From Polyangiaceae bacterium (GTDB lineage Bacteria > Myxococcota_A > Polyangia > Polyangiales > Polyangiaceae), in assembly GCA_013361525.1 (NCBI GenBank), contig JABFXY010000004.1, positions 90,402-154,401 of the forward strand: a DNA stretch of 64,000 nt, read 5' to 3'. Each line of letters begins with the position of its first letter. Within the stretch, counting starts at the first letter, position 1. Below are positions 1 through 10,001 of the stretch, piece by piece. The position numbers were made by a program, and so were the translations under genes. The notes under the pieces are model-generated. The model was given only the letters and a program-made list of their open reading frames with translations, was not told the origin of the DNA and made no database searches.

Positions 1-2343
1 CAGCTGACCGAGTCGATCGGCGTCGTCCTCAACATGATCATGGCGAACATGAGGACGGAAGAGCTGCTCGCGCAGTCGCAGAGCCTCACGCAAGAGCTGC
101 AGAGCCAGTCGAAAGAGCTCACCGTCCAACAGGACGAGCTGAAGCGCACCAACTCGGCGCTCGAGAAGCAAGCGATCGAGCTGGAAGAGAAAGCCCGACA
201 GCTCGCGTCGCAGAACGCGAAGGTCGAAGAGAAGAACCGAGAGGTCGAGCTCGCACGCGTCTCGCTCGAAGAGAAAGCGGAGCAGCTCGCGCTCGCGTCG
301 AAATACAAGTCCGAGTTCCTCGCGAACATGTCGCACGAGCTGCGGACGCCGCTCAACAGCCTGCTGATTCTCGCGAGGCTCCTCGCGGAGAACCCGGAGG
401 GGAACCTCTCCGGCAAGCAGGTCGAGTTCGCGCAGACGATCTACACCTCGGGCGGCGACCTGCTCTCGCTCATCAACGAGATCCTCGATCTGTCCAAGGT
501 CGAGGCCGGCAAAATGGAGGTCGAGCCGCGCGTCATCTCACTCGCGAAGCTCAAAGAGTTCGTCGAGCGGAGCTTCCGACCTGTCGCGGATCAGAAGAAC
601 CTCGAGCTCAAGATCGAGATCGAGCCGAACCTGCCGGAGACGATCCGCACCGATCCGCAGCGTTTGCAACAGGTGCTGAAGAACCTGCTCTCCAACGCGT
701 TCAAGTTCACCGAAAAGGGGCAGGTTCTGCTCCGGATCGGCAGGCCCAAGGCGGAGACGCGGTTCCTCCGCGAGAGCCTCCAAGGGCAGAATCGTCTCGT
801 CGCCTTTTCGGTCGAAGACACCGGCATCGGCATCCCCGCCGACAAGCACCAGATCATCTTCGAAGCGTTTCAGCAGGCGGACGGGACGACGAACCGGCGC
901 TACGGCGGCACGGGCCTCGGCCTCTCGATCAGCCGCGAGATCACGCGTCTCCTCGGCGGCGAGATCCACGTCGAGAGCGCGCCGGGTAAGGGGAGCAAGT
1001 TCACGCTCTTCCTGCCCGAGAAGTACGCCGGTCCGGACGGCAACCAGGAGGCGGACTCCGAGCCTTCGGCGGAGATGCCGGAGGTCGGCATCGCACCGCT
1101 GCCCGGAGCGGACGTCGTCACGCGTCCCGTGGAGGACGATCGCGAGCACATCCGCGAGGGTGATCGCGTCGTGCTCGTCATCGAGGACGACGTGAAGTTC
1201 GCGCGCATCATGGTGAACATGGCGCACGAGAGCGGCTTCAAGGCGGTCGTCGCGACGCGCGGCGACACCGGGCTCGCCCTCGCGAACGAGCTGCAGCCCG
1301 ACGCGATCACCCTCGATATCCAGCTGCCGATGATGGACGGCTGGACGGTGCTCGATAGGCTGAAGCGCAACCCGCGAACGCGCCATATCCCCGTCCACGT
1401 CATCTCGATCAACGAGCGGACGCAGAAGGGCGCTGCGCTCGGTGCGCTCGCTTACCTCGAGAAGCCGGTCAGCAAAGAGGCGCTCGAAGGAGCGTTCTCG
1501 CTGATGTCGCGCTTCATCGATCGCCAATTGCGGGTGCTGCTCCTCGTCGAGGACAACGTCATCGAGCGCGAGCACATCACGCGACTGCTGGCCGAGGGCG
1601 GCGACGTCGAGGTGACCGCTGTCGCTTCCGGCGCCGAGGCGCTGAAGGCCCTCGAGGTGAGGCCCTACGACTGCATGGTCGTCGACCTCGTCCTTCCCGA
1701 CATGGACGGGCTGAAGCTCGTCGAAGACGTGAAGACGCAGCCGCGTTTCCTCGAGCTGCCCATCGTCGTCTACACGGGCCGCGATCTGTCCGACACCGAA
1801 CAGCTCAAGCTGAAGAAGTACGCCCAGTCGATCATCCCGAAGACCTCGGTGCAGGCGAGCGAGCGGCTCATCCAAGACACGAGCTTGTTCCTGCACCGCG
1901 TCGACGCACAAACACCGAACCGGGCGAAGCGCGTTCTTCGCGACACGACGTCTCCCGAGCCGAACCTCGCGGGGAAGGTCGTGCTCGTCGTGGATGACGA
2001 CGTCCGGAACATCTTCGCGATGAGCAGCATCCTCGAAAAGCGTGGCCTCACCGTTCTCTACGCAGAAAACGGGAAGAACGCGATCGAGACCCTTTCGACC
2101 AACGAGAACATCGACATCGTCCTGATGGACGTGATGATGCCGGAGCTCGACGGATACGAGACGATGCGGACGATCCGCACCGACCCGCGGTACAAGACAC
2201 TTCCGATCATCGCCGTCACCGCGAAGGCGCTGAAGGAAGATCGTGACAAGTGCCTCGCCGCGGGGGCGTCCGACTACGTGGCGAAGCCAATCGACGTCGA
2301 TCGCCTGTTCGAGCTCATCGAAATCTGGACCCACAAGGAATGA
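1..2343 (+). CDS. Hybrid histidine kinase with three receiver domains (5' end outside the window)
   Basis: The frame is open from base 1, so the N-terminus lies outside the window; the first visible Met is at base 34 and residues are numbered from it (769 aa). Order of parts: the tail of a probable GAF sensor, a heptad-rich coiled coil (about 10-90), HisKA with phospho-acceptor His101 in [10 protein letters not shown], HATPase_c with N box near 205-225 and the DTGIGIP and GTGLGLS loops, then three receiver domains with acceptor Asp428, Asp551 and Asp699. Members of this family autophosphorylate on His and pass the phosphate to receivers. No membrane segment or DNA-binding output is visible, so a cytoplasmic phosphorelay hub is likely. 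The stop overlaps the next kinase gene's start as ATGA, so the two are translationally coupled and probably signal together. Confidence 0.93.
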   Translation, partial: QLTESIGVVLNMIMANMRTEELLAQSQSLTQELQSQSKELTVQQDELKRTNSALEKQAIELEEKARQLASQNAKVEEKNREVELARVSLEEKAEQLALASKYKSEFLANMSHELRTPLNSLLILARLLAENPEGNLSGKQVEFAQTIYTSGGDLLSLINEILDLSKVEAGKMEVEPRVISLAKLKEFVERSFRPVADQKNLELKIEIEPNLPETIRTDPQRLQQVLKNLLSNAFKFTEKGQVLLRIGRPKAETRFLRESLQGQNRLVAFSVEDTGIGIPADKHQIIFEAFQQADGTTNRRYGGTGLGLSISREITRLLGGEIHVESAPGKGSKFTLFLPEKYAGPDGNQEADSEPSAEMPEVGIAPLPGADVVTRPVEDDREHIREGDRVVLVIEDDVKFARIMVNMAHESGFKAVVATRGDTGLALANELQPDAITLDIQLPMMDGWTVLDRLKRNPRTRHIPVHVISINERTQKGAALGALAYLEKPVSKEALEGAFSLMSRFIDRQLRVLLLVEDNVIEREHITRLLAEGGDVEVTAVASGAEALKALEVRPYDCMVVDLVLPDMDGLKLVEDVKTQPRFLELPIVVYTGRDLSDTEQLKLKKYAQSIIPKTSVQASERLIQDTSLFLHRVDAQTPNRAKRVLRDTTSPEPNLAGKVVLVVDDDVRNIFAMSSILEKRGLTVLYAENGKNAIETLSTNENIDIVLMDVMMPELDGYETMRTIRTDPRYKTLPIIAVTAKALKEDRDKCLAAGASDYVAKPIDVDRLFELIEIWTHKE

Positions 2344-4430
2344 CCAAGCCTGCCGTAGACGCCCCGAGCTCCAATGGTCCTGTCGTCCCGAGCGTGTTGC
2401 TCGTGGACGACAAGCCGGCAAACCTGTTGGCGCTCGAGGCGATCCTCGAGCCGCTCGGCCTGCGTACCGTTCGCGCCAACTCCGGCGAGGAGGCGCTGAA
2501 GCAGCTGTTGAAGCACGACTTCGCGCTCGTGCTGCTCGACGTCCAGATGCCGCAAATGGACGGGTTCGAGACGGCGAGCGCGATGAAGGCACACCCGCGC
2601 ACGGCGGGGATTCCGATCATCTTCATCACGGCGATCAGCCGCGAGGCCGCGCACGTCTTCAAGGGCTACGCGAGGGGCGCGGTCGACTACATCCTGAAGC
2701 CGTTCGACCCCGACATCCTCCGCGCGAAGGTGTCGATCTTCGTCGACTTGCACACGAAGGGCGAGACCATCAAGGCGCAGGCGAAGCTCCTGCACCAGCG
2801 GGAGCTGGAAGCGCTCGAGCGGCGGAGCGAGCTCAGGTTTCGGCGCCTGACCGATCTGATGCCGCTCCTGATGCTCGCGAAGCGCGCCGACGGCACGGTC
2901 TATTACGGCAATCGCGCTTGGGCGGACTTCACCGGCTCGGCGGAGCCGCGCTCCTTGATGGATCCGGACCGGCTGCACCCCGAAGAGGTCAACGAGGTGA
3001 TGCAGCAATGGCGCGAATCGCTCGGCAAAGAGTCGTTCTTCGAGCGGCAGCTGCGACTACGGCGCGTGGACGGCGTCTTCCGATGGCATCTCGTCCGCGC
3101 CGTCCCCGAGCGCAACGAGCACGGTGTTTGCGAGGGGTGGATCGTCACCGCGACGGACATCGACGACCAAAAACACGCCGAAGCCGAGCGCCAGCGTTTG
3201 TTCGAGGCCGAGCAGGCCGCCCGCATGGCGGCAGAAGCAGCGACGCGGATGAAGGATGAGTTTCTCGCGACCGTGTCGCACGAGCTGCGGACGCCGCTGC
3301 ACTCGATCCTCGGGTGGGCGCAGATGCTCCGGTCGGGGATGCTCGACGGGCCGCGGGTGCAACGCGCGCTCGAGACGATCGAGCGCAACGCGGGCGCGCA
3401 GCGCGAGCTCATCGACGATCTGCTGGACGTCTCGCGCATCGTGCGCGGGAACATGCGACTGCAGCGGCGCAAAATGGACGTCGTCGCGGTCGCGCAGACG
3501 GCGCTCGATACCGTCCGTCCCTCGGCCGACACCAAAGGAGTGGAGCTCGCCATGAAAGCAGCGAGCCCCACGCAGGAGATTTGGGGCGACCCCGATCGAA
3601 TCCAGCAGATCGTGTCGAACCTCTTGACCAACGCCGTGAAGTTCACCCCACGCGGTGGGCACATCACCGTGGCGATCTCGAGCACCGACGCCGACGTGTC
3701 GATCGTCGTGCGCGACACCGGTGCGGGCATCGCCGAAGACTTTTTGCCTTACGTGTTCGAGCGCTTCCGGCAGGCGGATCACACGACGACGCGCGCATTC
3801 CAAGGGCTCGGTCTCGGCCTCGCGATCGTGCGGCACCTCGTCGAGCTGCACGAGGGCAAGATCGCCGCGTCGAGCCCGGGGCTGGGGCAGGGGGCGACCT
3901 TCGAGGTGCGGCTGCCCATCCGCCTTCAAAATGTCGACGAGCCGGAAGCTCCATGGCTTCGCGGCCAAATGCGCAAGACAGGGCCGCTCGACTCCGATCC
4001 GGGTGAAGACGATCCGCGCGAGCTCGAAGGCAAGACGGTGCTCTTCGTCGACGACCAGCGCGACGCGCTCGAGCTCTTCCGAGAGATCTTCGAGAAACAG
4101 GGCGCGCGCGTCGTCGCGGTCGACAGCGTCGACGCCGCGCTGAATGCGCTACGAAGCGGCACCTTCGACGTGCTCGTGAGCGACATCGGGATGCAGGGGG
4201 AGGACGGCTACAGCCTCATCCGCCAGGTTCGCGAGCTCGAGAAAGACTCCACCGACAAGACGCCCGCGATTGCCGTGAGCGGCTTCTCGCGCACGGACGA
4301 GGGACGGCGTGCGCTCGCCGAGGGGTTCCAGGTGTTTCTCACCAAGCCGGTCGATCCCGACGAGCTGCTTTCGATCGTCGCCAGCATGGGCCAAGCACGC
4401 GAGCACGAGGGGCGACCTCCTGGCGCGTGA
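2340..4430 (+). CDS. Hybrid histidine kinase, receiver-PAS-HisKA-HATPase-receiver
   Basis: Protein of 696 aa. The start at 2340 is chosen because it overlaps the previous stop (ATGA) and places the receiver domain at the N-terminus; an upstream in-frame Met at 2250 lies inside the previous gene. Domains: receiver (about 15-135, acceptor Asp67 in LLDVQMPQMDG), linker helix, PAS with PAC-like end (about 160-285), HisKA with His314 in [10 protein letters not shown], HATPase_c (DTGAGI and GLGLGLAIV loops), and a second receiver with Asp615. The first receiver may take phosphate from the upstream kinase, giving a His-Asp-His-Asp chain; that is inference. There is no membrane segment and no transcription-factor output. 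It ends 3 bases before the convergent stop of the next gene, with no room for a separate terminator. Confidence 0.93.
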   Translation: MTKPAVDAPSSNGPVVPSVLLVDDKPANLLALEAILEPLGLRTVRANSGEEALKQLLKHDFALVLLDVQMPQMDGFETASAMKAHPRTAGIPIIFITAISREAAHVFKGYARGAVDYILKPFDPDILRAKVSIFVDLHTKGETIKAQAKLLHQRELEALERRSELRFRRLTDLMPLLMLAKRADGTVYYGNRAWADFTGSAEPRSLMDPDRLHPEEVNEVMQQWRESLGKESFFERQLRLRRVDGVFRWHLVRAVPERNEHGVCEGWIVTATDIDDQKHAEAERQRLFEAEQAARMAAEAATRMKDEFLATVSHELRTPLHSILGWAQMLRSGMLDGPRVQRALETIERNAGAQRELIDDLLDVSRIVRGNMRLQRRKMDVVAVAQTALDTVRPSADTKGVELAMKAASPTQEIWGDPDRIQQIVSNLLTNAVKFTPRGGHITVAISSTDADVSIVVRDTGAGIAEDFLPYVFERFRQADHTTTRAFQGLGLGLAIVRHLVELHEGKIAASSPGLGQGATFEVRLPIRLQNVDEPEAPWLRGQMRKTGPLDSDPGEDDPRELEGKTVLFVDDQRDALELFREIFEKQGARVVAVDSVDAALNALRSGTFDVLVSDIGMQGEDGYSLIRQVRELEKDSTDKTPAIAVSGFSRTDEGRRALAEGFQVFLTKPVDPDELLSIVASMGQAREHEGRPPGA

Positions 4431-4433
4431 AGC

Positions 4434-5462
4434 TCACCCATCCTCGTCGATCGCCGGCCACCGATAGGCGCCGTAGATCGCGTCGTCGGCTTCGACGAGA
4501 TGCGCGTTCACTCGCTGCGCGGTGAGGGACGCGGCGATGACGATCTCCGCCCACTCATGACCGTCGGCGTACGGTAGGTCGCCGCGGGTTTGGCCTCGAA
4601 GAAGGACTCCGACGAGCTGCGAGAGCTTGTCGCTCGTGACCGCCCCGCTCGCGAGGTTGCCTCCGCCGGACCGGGGGAGGGCCTCCGCCCACCCATCGAT
4701 CGCAATGGAAGGCGTGAGATCCGCCGTGCTCGAAAGGAGGGGTCGAAGGTCGTAGACGGTCCGCGAGGCGAGCTGGCTCCGCGTTTGTGCCTGCAACGTC
4801 GAGACGAGGGGGGAGAGGTCGGTCCGAGGCTCGGAGCCTCCGACGGTCATGACCGTGGTCTCGAGCGAAAACTCGTCGGGGAAAGCGGCGCCGCCGAGCC
4901 ACCGGTTTCTGCCCTGCCAGAAGCAGGGCTGGGTGCGCGCGAAGAGACGGCCGAGCCAAATCCACGTGCTCACGGCGTAGTCGGCGACCTCTTCAGGCGT
5001 ACCCCGAAGAGCCTTCTCGCGAAGGGCGGCGGCCTGATCGAGCTGGGCGGCGATCCAAGACTCCACGAGCTCGGCACTGGGCTCGATGAACGCTTCCCGA
5101 TCGATCTTGTCGACCCGCATGCCCAGCCGCGCCGCCTGCGCGACGAAAAACGCCTCCAGCTCGCTCGGCGTACGAAGCGGATCGAGCGCGTCGAGGTCCG
5201 CACAGATGTCCTTCGCGAGCGTGCTCGCGAGGAGGTACGGCATGCAGTAGCGGGCGAACCCCCACGCGTCGGGCACGCGGCCCGTTTGCTCCGCGGCGGT
5301 GCCGATACGCTCGCTCACGGTGACCCGCCGCAGGTGAACGGCGCTCTCGGCGGCGAGCTGGACCGCGAGGCGACGACGATCCGCGCTGGTCCCACGGATG
5401 GCGTTCGCGGCGCTCGCGAGCGCCTCCCTCTGCATCCGAACCAGGAACACGCGCTGGGCCAT
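4434..5462 (-). CDS. Unknown protein, about 342 aa
   Basis: I do not recognise this family. The translation from ATG at 5462 (a GTG at 5468 is two residues earlier) is mostly helical, with several Trp-containing segments (TWIWLGRLFA; WQGRNRWLGG) and no signal peptide, membrane segment, Cys pair or nucleotide-binding motif that I can see. Composition is ordinary for the region (Ala, Arg, Leu, Glu rich), and the alternative long frame on the opposite strand is Arg-rich and looks like a shadow. The gene converges on the hybrid kinase operon, with 3 bases between the stops, and its start faces the tRNA-Asp gene. It is probably a real cytoplasmic protein of unknown role. Confidence 0.65.
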   Translation of the reverse strand: MAQRVFLVRMQREALASAANAIRGTSADRRRLAVQLAAESAVHLRRVTVSERIGTAAEQTGRVPDAWGFARYCMPYLLASTLAKDICADLDALDPLRTPSELEAFFVAQAARLGMRVDKIDREAFIEPSAELVESWIAAQLDQAAALREKALRGTPEEVADYAVSTWIWLGRLFARTQPCFWQGRNRWLGGAAFPDEFSLETTVMTVGGSEPRTDLSPLVSTLQAQTRSQLASRTVYDLRPLLSSTADLTPSIAIDGWAEALPRSGGGNLASGAVTSDKLSQLVGVLLRGQTRGDLPYADGHEWAEIVIAASLTAQRVNAHLVEADDAIYGAYRWPAIDEDG

Positions 5463-5569
5463 GCCCACGCGTTACCCGGCAAGCACAGGGCCGTAAATGC
5501 GACAACGCCGGGCTCTCTATCGCTTGCGCGACGAGGGGCCCGGCGGGCTCGCAACCTCGAAAATGTCGG

Positions 5570-5643
<74 letters not shown>

Positions 5644-5701
5644 AAACAACGAGAGGTGTACTACGTGGTCACTTGAGGAACCCTGACATGACGCCCTTCA
5701 A

Positions 5702-5776
5702 TGGTGGGCGGGACAGGGATCGAACCTGCGACCAACGGCGTGTAAAGCCGCCGCTCTACCGCTGAGCTACCCGCCC
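5702..5776 (-). tRNA. tRNA-Val (anticodon TAC)
   Basis: Minus-strand cloverleaf: acceptor GGGCGGG with CCCGCCC, D arm GCTCAGCGGTAGAGC, anticodon stem GCGGC/GCCGT with loop TTTACAC (anticodon TAC), T arm GCAGGTTCGATCCCTGT, discriminator A. The 3' CCA is encoded here, unlike in the neighbouring tRNA-Asp. Confidence 0.96.
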
Positions 5777-5964
5777 TCGCGAAGAGCTGCGGCAGGATAC
5801 TCGCCACGCAGGATAGGTCAAGCATCTTCGTAATCTTCGCGTGTCGTTTTTCTCGGAAGGGCTTCGCGCCGTCGGGCCGGGGCGAGGCGGGCCTACGAGC
5901 GCGTCGTCCACGCGTCGTGCATCTCACGTTGATGCTCGGGCGCTCCGTCGTGGATTATCCGGCC

Positions 5965-7005
5965 GTGCGCTCACTCTTGGTCTTGGCTTGTGTCGCGGCA
6001 TCCGTTGCGTGCGTCGAAGCTGCGTTCGCACAAGGCGCGCCTGCGGCGCCGGCACAGAGCGCGCCGACATCGGCCTCGGCGGACGCGCTCAAACAAGAGG
6101 GCGACGCGCTGATGGACGACAACCGCTTCGCCGAAGCGCTCGCGAAGTATCGCGAGGCGTACAACGTCGGCTCGAACCCCGCGCTTCTCTACAACATGGG
6201 CCGCGCGCACGAGGCGTTGAACCAGAACGCCGAAGCGCTCGAGATGCTCCGCGCGTTCGACGCGAAGGCCCCACCCGAGCTGCACGCGAAGGTGCCCAAC
6301 CTGAAGAAGCTCATCGACGACATCGAAGCGCGAACGACGATGCTCACCATCGACGCTCCGAAGGGCGCGACGATCAAGCTCGGCGACACGGTTCTCGGGA
6401 CCGCGCCGATCGCAGAGACCCGCGTGAACGCTGGCAAGCGCGTGCGGCTCGAGGCATCGCAAGAAGGCTTCGACCCGGACGTGCAAGAGGTGGAGCTCCC
6501 CGGTCGCGGAAAGGCGAAGGTCACCTTCAAGCTCGTGCCGCGTGACAAATCCGGCATCCTCGCCATCGACTCGCCCGTCAAAGGCGCGACGATCACGGTC
6601 GACGACTTGAGCGCGCGACAAGTTCCCACCGAGGTTCGCGTCCTCGCCGGCAAGCACACGATCAAGCTCGAGGCGACCGGCTACCGAGACAACGTCGTCG
6701 ACGTGGAGGTAGGTATCGGCGAGCGAAAGCCCATCGTGATCGAGCCGGGTGAAGCGCCCGTCTACGAGCGCTGGTACTTCTGGACAGGCATCGGTGTCGG
6801 CGTCGCGGCCGCCGCCGCGGGCGGCGTCTTGGCCGCCTTCCTCATCGAAGGCTCACCGGACAACGGGACAATCCCGCCGGGGCAGGTGGAGGTTCAGCGC
6901 TGGAGCTCACGCGCGCCGACGCGCGCCGATCAAAGTCGGCTCGAGCGCCCGCGATCGAGCGGTTTCACGATCGGTCCAGTGCCAGTGTTCACCCTACAGT
7001 TCTGA
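5965..7005 (+). CDS. PEGA-domain protein with N-terminal TPR-like repeats and C-terminal membrane anchor
   Basis: I chose the GTG at 5965 because it gives a textbook signal peptide (VRSLLVLACVAASVAC..., cleavage near AFAQ-G); upstream ATGs at 5917 and 5932 only add non-leader residues. After it come a TPR-like helical pair (EGDALMDDNRFAEALAKYRE and the following helix, ending near residue 110), two PEGA beta-sandwich repeats (about 125-275) and a membrane helix in the WYFWTGIGVGV region. The tail is unusually long and Arg-rich for the family. PEGA proteins are typically surface- or periplasm-exposed partners of Ser/Thr kinases in myxobacteria. It lies 22 bases upstream of a kinase gene and is the first gene of a five-gene operon. 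Confidence 0.85.
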   Translation: MRSLLVLACVAASVACVEAAFAQGAPAAPAQSAPTSASADALKQEGDALMDDNRFAEALAKYREAYNVGSNPALLYNMGRAHEALNQNAEALEMLRAFDAKAPPELHAKVPNLKKLIDDIEARTTMLTIDAPKGATIKLGDTVLGTAPIAETRVNAGKRVRLEASQEGFDPDVQEVELPGRGKAKVTFKLVPRDKSGILAIDSPVKGATITVDDLSARQVPTEVRVLAGKHTIKLEATGYRDNVVDVEVGIGERKPIVIEPGEAPVYERWYFWTGIGVGVAAAAAGGVLAAFLIEGSPDNGTIPPGQVEVQRWSSRAPTRADQSRLERPRSSGFTIGPVPVFTLQF

Positions 7006-7027
7006 CGATCCTCGCGACCCACCGCCG

Positions 7028-8536
7028 ATGGTGTCGCACATCGAAACAACTCGCCCCGCTCCCGTGACCTCGAATACGATTCGCATCGTGCAACACGCGC
7101 CGGGGGACCTGATCGGCGGCAAATACCGCGTTGTCCGTGTCCTCGGCGAAGGCGGCATGGGTATCGTCTACGAGGCGTCCCACGACAAGCTCGGAACCAA
7201 CGTCGCCATCAAGGTCCTGCGCGACGAGGTGATGAAGGACAAGGAGTCGGTGGCCCGCTTCGCACGCGAGGCCCGAGCCGCCGCCGTCTTGCGAAGCTCG
7301 AATGCCGCGCGGATCCTCGACGTCGGCGAGGTCGACGACGGTCGGCCGTTCATGGTGATGGAGCTGCTCGACGGCAACGACCTCGACGTCGAGCTCCAAC
7401 GCCGCGGACCGCTGCCCACGCTCGAGGCCACGGGCTACGTCGCGCAAGCTTGCGACGCGATCGCCGAGGCGCACCGGCTCGGCATCATTCACCGCGATCT
7501 GAAGCCCGCGAACCTGTTTCTGGTGACGGTCGCCGGGATCCGCGTCGTGAAGGTCCTCGACTTCGGCATCTCGCGGTTCGACGGAGCCGGAGAATCGCGC
7601 GTGACCCAGACGCAGTCCGCGTTCGGGACGCCGCTCTACATGTCGCCCGAGGCGCTTCGATCCGCGAAGCACACGGATGCCCGGTCCGACGTCTGGGCGT
7701 TCGGTGTCATCCTCTACGAGCTCCTCACAGGGCAGCCGCCGTTCATCGCCGACAGCCCGACCGGCGTCGCCGTCGCGGTGACGCTCGAAACGCCGAAGCC
7801 AATCACCGATTTTCGCGAGGACGTTCCGCTTCGCCTGCTCGAGATCATCGAAAAGGCGATGCAGAAGGACCCGTCGCGACGCTTCCAGAACGCGAGCGAG
7901 CTGCGCGACGTGCTCCAAGCGTTCCTCGGCACCGATCGCCCGTCGCAGCTCGGCGTCGCGCCGATGAGCGCCCGCAACGCTCCGATGCCCACGGCGGAGG
8001 TCGCGTTGAAGCCGCTCGCCGCGCCGGCCGTTTCGCAGCGTCTGCGCAGCACGACGCAAACGGGCGAGCCGCTCTCCGGATCGGTGCGAGCCGAGCCGAA
8101 GAGCCGCGTCGCGCTCATCGCGGGCGTCGCCATCGCGACGTTCGCCGGGGCGGTCTCGGCGTTCGTGTTGTGGCGATCCTCACAAGGGCCGGGCAACGCC
8201 TCCGCCACGACCGCGGTCGCGGCGAGCGATACGGCGTCGCCGACCAAAACGGCGGACGCGATCGTCGCGCCCGCACCGTCCGCTGTCGTCTCGAGCGAAA
8301 CGACCTCGGCTTCTGCGTCGGGGTCGGTCACGCAGGCCGTCGACTCGGCGAGCGCCAGCACGAACACCAACGCCAGCGCGCCGCCGGTCGCGAGCGTCTC
8401 GAGCGCAAAGCTTCGACCCACCGCAGGACGCAACACCGCAGCGACGACGATCGAGTCACCGCCGCCGGCGACGGCACCGAAACCTCCACCGCCGCCGGCA
8501 GGAAAACTTCCGGGCGGCAACCCTTCGAGGCTCTGA
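7028..8536 (+). CDS. Membrane Ser/Thr protein kinase (Hanks type, PknB-like)
   Basis: 502 aa from ATG 7028; the frame continues upstream but overlaps the PEGA gene and gives Arg/Ser-rich nonsense. The kinase domain (about 33-300) has all key elements: glycine loop GEGGMG (40-45), VAIK lysine Lys62, HRDLKPAN with Asp157, DFG at 178-180, and SPE after the activation segment. A single membrane helix (about 361-382) separates it from a roughly 115-residue Ser/Ala/Thr- then Pro-rich periplasmic tail ending in a poly-Pro stretch. It should phosphorylate Ser/Thr on cytoplasmic proteins in response to an envelope signal. There is one base between its stop and the next start, so it is tightly coupled to the Cys-rich lipoprotein genes; the PEGA protein upstream is a plausible partner (inference). 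Confidence 0.93.
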   Translation: MVSHIETTRPAPVTSNTIRIVQHAPGDLIGGKYRVVRVLGEGGMGIVYEASHDKLGTNVAIKVLRDEVMKDKESVARFAREARAAAVLRSSNAARILDVGEVDDGRPFMVMELLDGNDLDVELQRRGPLPTLEATGYVAQACDAIAEAHRLGIIHRDLKPANLFLVTVAGIRVVKVLDFGISRFDGAGESRVTQTQSAFGTPLYMSPEALRSAKHTDARSDVWAFGVILYELLTGQPPFIADSPTGVAVAVTLETPKPITDFREDVPLRLLEIIEKAMQKDPSRRFQNASELRDVLQAFLGTDRPSQLGVAPMSARNAPMPTAEVALKPLAAPAVSQRLRSTTQTGEPLSGSVRAEPKSRVALIAGVAIATFAGAVSAFVLWRSSQGPGNASATTAVAASDTASPTKTADAIVAPAPSAVVSSETTSASASGSVTQAVDSASASTNTNASAPPVASVSSAKLRPTAGRNTAATTIESPPPATAPKPPPPPAGKLPGGNPSRL

Positions 8537-8537
8537 C

Positions 8538-9980
8538 ATGGACGGGGTAGGGGCGTCTGGACGAGCGGCAACCCGAACGCGATGGAGCGCGGCGATCGTG
8601 CTCATGGCTGCTGTCGCCGGCTTCGCCTCGTGCCGCGAGCCGACGCAGATCACCGTGCGTGTGACGACCGACGCGGGCTGTCCGACCGACGGACTGCGGC
8701 CGCGCATCAACGACGTCTCGATCGTCACCGGACGCAAGCTCCAGACGGGCACCCCCGGAAACCCACAACCGATGCCCGTCGCCAATGCGGTCACCGAGCA
8801 GTGCGCGGCGGAGGGCGGCGTGAACACGGTCGGCACGCTCGTGTTGCTCCCCGACGGCGGCGACGACCCGACCGTCGACGTGATGATCGTCGCCGGTGTC
8901 CAACGCGACGAGACCGACGACGGCGCACACTCGATGGGCGCGGACGCATGCGCCGCGCTCGCGTTCAGCGGCGAGTCGATCGAGGGCTTGCCCTGCATCA
9001 TCGCGCGACGGCGGTTGACGTTCATCGACCACGAGTCGCTGGTCTTGCCGATCGACCTCGACAAGAGCTGCATCGGCGAAGACTGCGGCAGCGACCTCAC
9101 GTGCTTCAAAGGCAACTGCGTGAGCCCCGACGTCGCTTGCGCGGAGGGCGACGACGACTGCAACCCGCCCGCAGGCTGCGCGGAGGAGTGCGAGAACGTC
9201 TGCCCGAGCGGCAACGGAACCTGCATCGACGGCGCCTGCTCGTGTCTGCCGTGTGACCCGGTCGAGTGCGCCGGAACCGACGAGTGCGCGGGCGGCTCGA
9301 GCGGTGTCTGCAGCGCCGACGGCACCGAGTGCTCGTGCGTGGCCGCGTGTGATCCGGTCGCCTGCAGCGAGGCCGGTGGGACGTGCGACGGGGCGCAATG
9401 CATCCTGCCGTGCACCGGCACCGAGATGTGCGAATGCGACGCGGATCAATGCCCCACCGCCTGTGAAGAAGGATCCTGCGGCTGCCTCGGACCGTGCACC
9501 GTGAGCAGCTGCGGCAACTGCGAGAACGGCACCGCACCCATTTGTGACGACCTCACGTGCGGCTGCTCGTGCCAGTGCACCGCGGAAGCGTGCGCGGCGC
9601 ATTGTGCTTCCCTCGGTCAGGGCAACCCGCACTGCGAAGCTGGGACCTGCGTCTGCGAGCCGACCACAGGCGAAGGTGGCGGTGGAATGACGAACATCGG
9701 CGGCGCCTCGAACGTGGGCGGCGCAAACGTCGGCGGCATTACCAACATCGGCGGAGCCAACCTCGGCGGAGCGCCGGGCGTCGGTGGAGGACCCAACCCC
9801 GGCGTCGGCGGGGGCCCATCATCGCTGTGTCCCTCGATCGTCATGGCGCCCTGCGACCCGGCCATGTGTTCCGCCGCGTGCGGCGCCACTCCGAACTGCA
9901 CCGGGACGTGTGTGGCGGCATTCGCACCTCCTCAGGCTCCCATCCCGGGTACCGAGTGCGTATGCGTCGAGACGCCGTGA
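8538..9980 (+). CDS. Cys-rich surface lipoprotein, paralogue 1
   Basis: 480 aa with a lipoprotein signal (lipobox GFASC, residues 28-32). A conserved N-terminal domain of about 165 residues (REPTQITVRVTTDA ... CFKGNCVSPDV) is followed by a Cys-rich stalk with many short C-x(1-5)-C units, then a Gly/Asn/Val repeat segment (GGASNVGGANVGGI) and a short Cys-containing C-terminal module. Such stalks suggest a disulphide-stabilised, outer-surface protein; the family is not one I can name. The next gene is a clear tandem paralogue: the N-terminal domain is nearly collinear, for instance VQRDETDDG and RRRLTFIDHESLV are present in both. It begins one base after the kinase stop. Confidence 0.85.
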   Translation: MDGVGASGRAATRTRWSAAIVLMAAVAGFASCREPTQITVRVTTDAGCPTDGLRPRINDVSIVTGRKLQTGTPGNPQPMPVANAVTEQCAAEGGVNTVGTLVLLPDGGDDPTVDVMIVAGVQRDETDDGAHSMGADACAALAFSGESIEGLPCIIARRRLTFIDHESLVLPIDLDKSCIGEDCGSDLTCFKGNCVSPDVACAEGDDDCNPPAGCAEECENVCPSGNGTCIDGACSCLPCDPVECAGTDECAGGSSGVCSADGTECSCVAACDPVACSEAGGTCDGAQCILPCTGTEMCECDADQCPTACEEGSCGCLGPCTVSSCGNCENGTAPICDDLTCGCSCQCTAEACAAHCASLGQGNPHCEAGTCVCEPTTGEGGGGMTNIGGASNVGGANVGGITNIGGANLGGAPGVGGGPNPGVGGGPSSLCPSIVMAPCDPAMCSAACGATPNCTGTCVAAFAPPQAPIPGTECVCVETP

Positions 9981-10001
9981 CTCTGGTACGCTCGGGTCGC
10001 C

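Noticed and set aside
538..2592. Long minus-strand open frame opposite the first hybrid kinase
   Set aside because: Arg/Leu/Asp-rich with no domain, while the plus strand has complete kinase and receiver motifs; a G+C-driven shadow frame.
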